From contig DIWB01000046.1 in NCBI GenBank assembly GCA_002428385.1, positions 463-18,139 of the forward strand: 17,677 nt of DNA, given 5' to 3'. The stretch is from Bacteroidales bacterium UBA6117. GTDB lineage: Bacteria > Bacteroidota > Bacteroidia > Bacteroidales > VadinHA17. The position numbers and the translations under genes were made by a program. Below, piece after piece: positions 14,206 to 17,677 of this stretch (its first letter is position 1; each line of letters opens with the position of its first letter). The notes under the pieces were generated by a model that was given only the letters and a program-made list of their open reading frames with translations, ran no database searches and was not told the origin of the DNA.

Positions 14206-15546
14206 ATGGATGCAAGAGTACAGCAGTTCATGGCAATGATCAAAGCCAAAAACCCGGGTGAGAATGAGTTTCATCAGGCCGTTCAGGAAGTTTCGGAATC
14301 ACTGATTCCGTTCATCGAAGAGAATCCTAAATACAAGCATGCAAAGATACTTGAGAGAATCGCGGAACCCGAACGCACTATAATTTTCAGGGTTCCATGG
14401 CTCGACGACAAGGGAGATGTCCAGATCAACAGGGGTTTCAGGATCGAGATGAACAGTGCAATCGGTCCGTACAAGGGAGGCCTGAGGTTTCATCCCACCG
14501 TCAATCTTGGCATCCTTAAATTCCTTGCCTTCGAGCAGGTATTCAAAAACAGCCTTACAACCCTTCCCATGGGAGGTGCAAAAGGAGGATCGGACTTTGA
14601 TCCCAAGGGAAAATCCGATAACGAGGTGATGAAATTCTGCCAGAGCTTTATGGCGGAACTTTTCAGGCATATTGGTCCCGAGACTGACGTACCTGCCGGC
14701 GATATAGGTGTCGGAGGCCGCGAAATCGGTTACCTGTTCGGCCAGTACAAACGACTCAAAAATGAGTTCTCAGGGGTTCTTACGGGAAAAGGAATCGAAT
14801 GGGGAGGCTCATTGATCCGTCCCGAGGCAACAGGCTACGGTGCAACCTATTTTGCCCAGGAAATGCTTGCAACAAGGGGAAAATCGCTTGAGGGGAAGAC
14901 CGTTTGCATTTCAGGATCTGGCAATGTGGCCCAGTTTGCCGTTGAAAAGGTTACCGAACTCGGAGGCAGGGTGGTTACCATGTCCGACTCAAACGGCTTC
15001 ATCCACGATCCGAAGGGAATCGACAGGGAGAAGCTTAACTTCATAATGGAACTGAAAAATGTAAGGCGGGGAAGGATAAAGGAATATGCCGTGAAATACG
15101 GTACCGGGTATTTCGAGGACAAGAGGCCGTGGATAATCAAATGCGATATCGCCATGCCTAATGCCACACAAAACGAGATCAGCAGGGAAGAAGCTGAAAC
15201 CCTTGTGAAAAACGGTTGCATGTGCGTGGTTGAAGGCGCCAACATGCCCTCAACAATTGAAGCTGTCGAAGTATTCCTCAAGGCAGGGATTCTGTACGGT
15301 CCCGGAAAGGCCGCAAATGCAGGCGGAGTTGCAACATCAGGGCTGGAGATGACTCAGAACTCGATGAGGCTTCCGTGGTCGCGCGAGGAAGTGGACGAAA
15401 GGCTCCGGATCATCATGAAAAACATCCACAGCACCTGTGTCAGATACGGGAAACAGGATGACGGATTCGTAAACTACGTAAAAGGAGCCAATATAGGAGG
15501 ATTTGTGAAAGTGGCCAATGCAATGGTGGCACAGGGACTAGTCTGA
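14206..15546 (+). CDS. gdhA: Hexameric glutamate dehydrogenase, NADP-type determinants
   Basis: 446 residues and a paralog of the gene at 11498, with K90, K114, K126 and D166 conserved. The coenzyme site differs: GSGNVA (237-242) and SDSNG (260-264), resembling the NADP-dependent Escherichia coli type (GSGNVA, SDSSG). It is therefore inferred to use NADPH and to assimilate ammonia into glutamate. GANMPST (344-350) keeps the common family motif, unlike the first paralog. The ATG aligns with the paralog's start, yet the -7 box ends 4 bp upstream, so the mRNA may be leaderless. Its stop overlaps the tatD start (TGATG), and ansA follows. Use of gdhA for the NADP type follows common practice; the coenzyme was not measured. 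Confidence 0.95.
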   Translation: MDARVQQFMAMIKAKNPGENEFHQAVQEVSESLIPFIEENPKYKHAKILERIAEPERTIIFRVPWLDDKGDVQINRGFRIEMNSAIGPYKGGLRFHPTVNLGILKFLAFEQVFKNSLTTLPMGGAKGGSDFDPKGKSDNEVMKFCQSFMAELFRHIGPETDVPAGDIGVGGREIGYLFGQYKRLKNEFSGVLTGKGIEWGGSLIRPEATGYGATYFAQEMLATRGKSLEGKTVCISGSGNVAQFAVEKVTELGGRVVTMSDSNGFIHDPKGIDREKLNFIMELKNVRRGRIKEYAVKYGTGYFEDKRPWIIKCDIAMPNATQNEISREEAETLVKNGCMCVVEGANMPSTIEAVEVFLKAGILYGPGKAANAGGVATSGLEMTQNSMRLPWSREEVDERLRIIMKNIHSTCVRYGKQDDGFVNYVKGANIGGFVKVANAMVAQGLV

Positions 15547-16313
15547 TGCAGCTTATTGATACACATACTCACATTTATTTACCCGAATTCGACAACGACA
15601 GGGATGAAGCAATAGAAAGAGCTGTTAAGGCAGGTGTTGTAAAACTGATGATGCCGAACATCGATACCTCATCAATCGATATAATGCTGGCTGCAGAAAC
15701 CCGTTATCCGGGGATCTGCCACCCGATGATGGGATTGCATCCCACTTCAGTTTCCGGAAACTACGAGGAAGAGCTTGAAGCCATTGAATCGGCTGCCTCT
15801 TCAGGGAAATTTATAGCCATCGGGGAAATCGGATTAGATCTTTACTGGGACAAGACACACCTGAAGGAACAAATCACTGTTTTCAAGCGGCAGGTTGCCC
15901 TGGCAATCTCCTCCTCTCTGCCTGTTGTCATCCATTCACGCAATTCCTTTCCTGAAGTATTTGAAGCGCTCGAAGAATTCAAGGGATCAGGCTTAAAGGG
16001 TGTCTTTCATGCATTTACGGGTACACCCGATGATGCCGTCAAAGCCATAGGCATGGGGTTCAAGCTTGGCATCGGAGGCATTGTAACTTTCAGAAATTCA
16101 GACCTCCCCGGCATAGTGAAGGAAGCCGGACCCGAAAATATAATACTAGAAACAGATTCACCATATCTTGCACCTGTGCCATACCGTGGGAAAAGAAACG
16201 AGAGTTCTTATCTTTGTCTTGTGAATGACAGGGTCGCTGAGATCCTTGGCATCACCCCTGAGGAATCAGCCTCATTCACATTTTCCAACTCCGTTCAGCT
16301 TTTCGGACTTTAA
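15546..16313 (+). CDS. TatD-family metal-dependent hydrolase
   Basis: 255 residues, a TIM-barrel amidohydrolase-like nuclease. Metal ligands are H7 and H9 (DTHTHIY), E94 (GEIGLDLYWD), H130 (VIHSR), H155 (FHAFTG) and D204 (LETDSPYLAP). TatD proteins have 3'-5' DNase/RNase activity and some have been linked to D-aminoacyl-tRNA or DNA-damage processing; the exact substrate here is unknown. The start codon shares a base with the gdhA stop (TGATG at 15544-15548), implying translational coupling. Only 10 bp separate it from ansA. Several paralogs (TatD, YcfH, YjjV) exist, so no specific symbol is given. Confidence 0.93.
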   Translation: MQLIDTHTHIYLPEFDNDRDEAIERAVKAGVVKLMMPNIDTSSIDIMLAAETRYPGICHPMMGLHPTSVSGNYEEELEAIESAASSGKFIAIGEIGLDLYWDKTHLKEQITVFKRQVALAISSSLPVVIHSRNSFPEVFEALEEFKGSGLKGVFHAFTGTPDDAVKAIGMGFKLGIGGIVTFRNSDLPGIVKEAGPENIILETDSPYLAPVPYRGKRNESSYLCLVNDRVAEILGITPEESASFTFSNSVQLFGL

Positions 16314-16323
16314 AACAGAGTGT

Positions 16324-17358
16324 ATGGCAGGCAAGAATGAAACATCGATCCTTCTTATTTACACGGGAGGAACAATCGGAATGGTTCATGATCCGATAAC
16401 AGGTTCCCTGGTGCCGATCGACTTCAAACAGGTTACCACTCACATTCCTGAGCTGTCAAAGTTCGGTTTCGACATTGAGGCAGTCTCATTTGATCCCGTG
16501 AAGGACTCATCGAATATCGATCCGTCAATATGGATAAAACTGGGGGAAATAATCGAAGAGAACTATGATAGTTTCGATGGCTTTGTGGTTCTCCACGGGA
16601 CCGACACCATGGCCTATACAGCGTCGGCGCTGAGCTTCATGCTTGAAAACCTCAGGAAACCGGTTATTCTGACCGGATCGCAGCTGCCTATAGGTCTTCT
16701 CAGGACTGACGGCAGGGAAAATCTGATAACCGCCATCGAAATCGCTGCTGCCAGGGAAACCGGACTGGCGCTTGTTCCGGAAGTCAGTATATTTTTCGAC
16801 AACAAGCTCACACGGGGGAACCGAACCAGGAAATACAGCGCCGAACACTTTGACGTGTTCAAATCGCCGAATTATCCGCCGCTGGTGCAGGTGGGAATTC
16901 ACGTAAAATACAACACCAATCTTATAAGGTATTCCGATCCCGATAAGGATCTGGTGGTTCGGAAGTCATTCGACACCAATGTGGCAATTCTCAAGATCTT
17001 CCCCGGTATCGGACAGAACCTCGTCAGGGCAATAACAAACACCGAAGGGTTGAAGGGACTGATCATCGAGACATTCGGATCGGGCAATGCGCCTACTTAT
17101 CCCTGGTTTCTGGAAGAACTGAAATCCTTTATCGATAAGGGCGGGATCATCTTCAATGTAACGCAGTGCCATGGAGGAAGCGTGGAGATGGGAGTTTATG
17201 AGACGAGCCGGGAGATGCTTGCGGCCGGCGTTACCAGCGGCAAGGACATTACTTCGGAAGCCGCTATCACAAAGCTGATGCATCTGCTGGGTGTTTCCGG
17301 ATCAAGGGAAGAAGTTATTAGGAATCTGAGCCGATCGCTGGCAGGGGAGATTTCGTAG
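16324..17358 (+). CDS. ansA: Type I (cytoplasmic) L-asparaginase
   Basis: 344 residues from ATG 16324, beginning MAGKNETSILLIYTGGTIGM. YTGGTIG (13-19, T14) and HGTDTMAYTASAL (91-103, T93-D94) carry the two catalytic threonine regions of the asparaginase/glutaminase fold, and NKLTRGNRTRK is typical of the type I branch. There is no signal peptide, so it is cytoplasmic. It hydrolyses asparagine to aspartate and ammonia, the latter a substrate for the upstream dehydrogenase. The open frame extends to 16225 inside tatD, but those 33 residues are unlike the family. It is probably the last gene of the gdhA-tatD-ansA operon. No T-run terminator follows; repeats begin about 23 bp after the stop. Confidence 0.95.
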   Translation: MAGKNETSILLIYTGGTIGMVHDPITGSLVPIDFKQVTTHIPELSKFGFDIEAVSFDPVKDSSNIDPSIWIKLGEIIEENYDSFDGFVVLHGTDTMAYTASALSFMLENLRKPVILTGSQLPIGLLRTDGRENLITAIEIAAARETGLALVPEVSIFFDNKLTRGNRTRKYSAEHFDVFKSPNYPPLVQVGIHVKYNTNLIRYSDPDKDLVVRKSFDTNVAILKIFPGIGQNLVRAITNTEGLKGLIIETFGSGNAPTYPWFLEELKSFIDKGGIIFNVTQCHGGSVEMGVYETSREMLAAGVTSGKDITSEAAITKLMHLLGVSGSREEVIRNLSRSLAGEIS

Positions 17359-17380
17359 AAATCATGGTTGCGGGCAAGGC

Positions 17381-17526
17381 GGTGCGCGGTGCGCGGTACG
17401 CGGCGGAGATTACCGAATACTGTCCCGATAGCTATCGGGAACCGATTACCGAATACCGATTACCGAATACCTGCTTTCAGGTTTACTGCCAACTGCAATC
17501 TGCCTACTGCCAAGTGCTGATTGCTG
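17381..17526. repeat. Three heptamer tandem arrays downstream of ansA
   Basis: All have a 7-bp period. Array one (17381-17408) is GGTGCGC, GGTGCGC, GGTACGC, GGCGGAG. Array two is GATTACC and GAATACT at 17408-17421, then GATTACC, GAATACC, GATTACC, GAATACC at 17444-17471. Array three (17485-17526) is ACTGCCA, ACTGCAA, TCTGCCT, ACTGCCA, AGTGCTG, ATTGCTG. An 18-bp palindrome splits array two. The units are degenerate but stay in phase. Nothing in this stretch looks coding. Confidence 0.88.
17423..17440. repeat. Perfect 18-bp palindrome inside the heptamer array
   Basis: TCCCGATAGCTATCGGGA is its own reverse complement with no loop. It interrupts the GAWTACC array. It could be a protein-binding site or a small inserted palindrome; no T-run follows for termination. 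Confidence 0.9.
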
Positions 17527-17549
17527 GTTAAAAATTATTTTGTAAATTG
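17521..17549 (+). promoter_or_regulatory. Candidate promoter for tRNA-Ser
   Basis: TTG at 17521-17523 and TAAATTG at 17543-17549 with a 19-bp spacer fit the Bacteroidota -33/-7 arrangement, with one mismatch in the -7 box. Transcription would begin near 17556 and give a leader of about 78 nt before the tRNA. Confidence 0.5.
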
Positions 17550-17570
17550 CGCCGCCATTAAAAATGGCAG

Positions 17571-17629
17571 GCCCTCCTTCGCTGCCTCCTCCGCAAATGC
17601 CGCGGAGGCCGAAGAAAGCTACGGAGGGC
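17571..17629. repeat. GC-rich nested hairpin element just upstream of tRNA-Ser
   Basis: GCCCTCC (17571-17577) pairs with GGAGGGC (17623-17629). Inside, CCTCCGC (17588-17594) pairs with GCGGAGG (17602-17608) around loop AAATGCC. A smaller hairpin, GCCATT/AATGGC, precedes it at 17554-17568. The sequence is like an interspersed REP-type palindrome. It ends 4 bp before the tRNA and would be in its leader if the promoter call is right. Confidence 0.75.
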
Positions 17630-17633
17630 GAAG

Positions 17634-17677
17634 GGAGAGATGCAGGAGTGGCTTAACTGGCACGCCTGGAAAGCGTG
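17634..17677 (+). tRNA. tRNA-Ser(GGA), 5' part, cut by the window end
   Basis: GGAGAGA (17634-17640) is the 5' acceptor strand, followed by TG. The D-arm has stem CAG (17643-17645) with CTG (17657-17659) and a loop containing GG. The anticodon stem CACGC (17661-17665) pairs with GCGTG (17673-17677) around loop CTGGAAA, giving anticodon GGA at 17668-17670 for UCC/UCU. A36-A37-A38 is the sequence recognised for isopentenylation, so this tRNA is a candidate MiaA/MiaB substrate. The variable arm and 3' half lie beyond the window. Confidence 0.94.

Noticed and set aside
16225..16323. 33-residue extension of asparaginase into tatD
   Set aside because: The sequence is the shadow of tatD in another frame; the type I family starts near MAGKNETSILL.
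17423..17440. Intrinsic terminator for ansA
   Set aside because: The palindrome has no loop and no T-run, and lies inside a repeat array.

Overview
The window reads as a Bacteroidota (probably Bacteroidales-like) chromosome segment. Protein evidence: a SusC-type plug protein, a glycine-lipid acyltransferase pair, a SPOR protein, an extended PurF-like protein, and hexameric GDH paralogs. Sequence-signal evidence: weak Shine-Dalgarno signals and repeated -7 boxes of the Bacteroidota form TAnnTTTG upstream of genes. Most genes are core housekeeping. The accessory signal lies in the intergenic DNA, which is unusually rich in palindromes and short-period repeats.

Layout. 1-178 (minus): N-terminal part of mraZ, the start of the division/cell-wall cluster running off the left edge, preceded by a clear three-repeat MraZ box (223-247). 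179-1114: no convincing gene. It holds a hairpin, two copies of a 144-bp direct repeat made of small co-varying hairpins, and between them a nested inverted-repeat segment with a perfect 22-bp stem. 1115-3001 (plus): a PlsC-like and an OlsB/GNAT-like acyltransferase, best read as the glsA-glsB glycine-lipid pair. 2995-6120 (minus): yebC, a SPOR-domain secreted protein and a long PurF-like amidotransferase, probably one operon, whose end overlaps glsB tail to tail. 6320-8410 (plus): miaB, with a leader made of 10-, 8- and 7-bp tandem repeats, then a barrel-less SusC-like plug protein. 8427-10181 (minus): aspS. 10317-12835 (plus): tadA, an unknown two-TM protein, and a glutamate dehydrogenase with NAD-type determinants, ended by a good intrinsic terminator. 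12933-14036: dprA. 14206-17358: a second glutamate dehydrogenase with NADP-type determinants (possibly leaderless), tatD and type I asparaginase ansA, closely packed. 17359-17633: heptamer repeat arrays, an 18-bp palindrome and a GC-rich hairpin. 17634-17677: 5' part of tRNA-Ser(GGA), cut off by the window end.

Themes. Translation and tRNA function dominate the middle (yebC, miaB, aspS, tadA, tRNA-Ser). The right side concerns ammonia/glutamate/aspartate metabolism (two GDHs, asparaginase). No defence system, CRISPR array, transposase or phage gene was seen. The best candidates for something undescribed are the composite palindromic repeat locus at 361-1043, the shared heptamer-unit arrays at 6211-6312 and 17381-17526, the stand-alone SusC plug protein, and the PurF paralog with altered active-site motifs.
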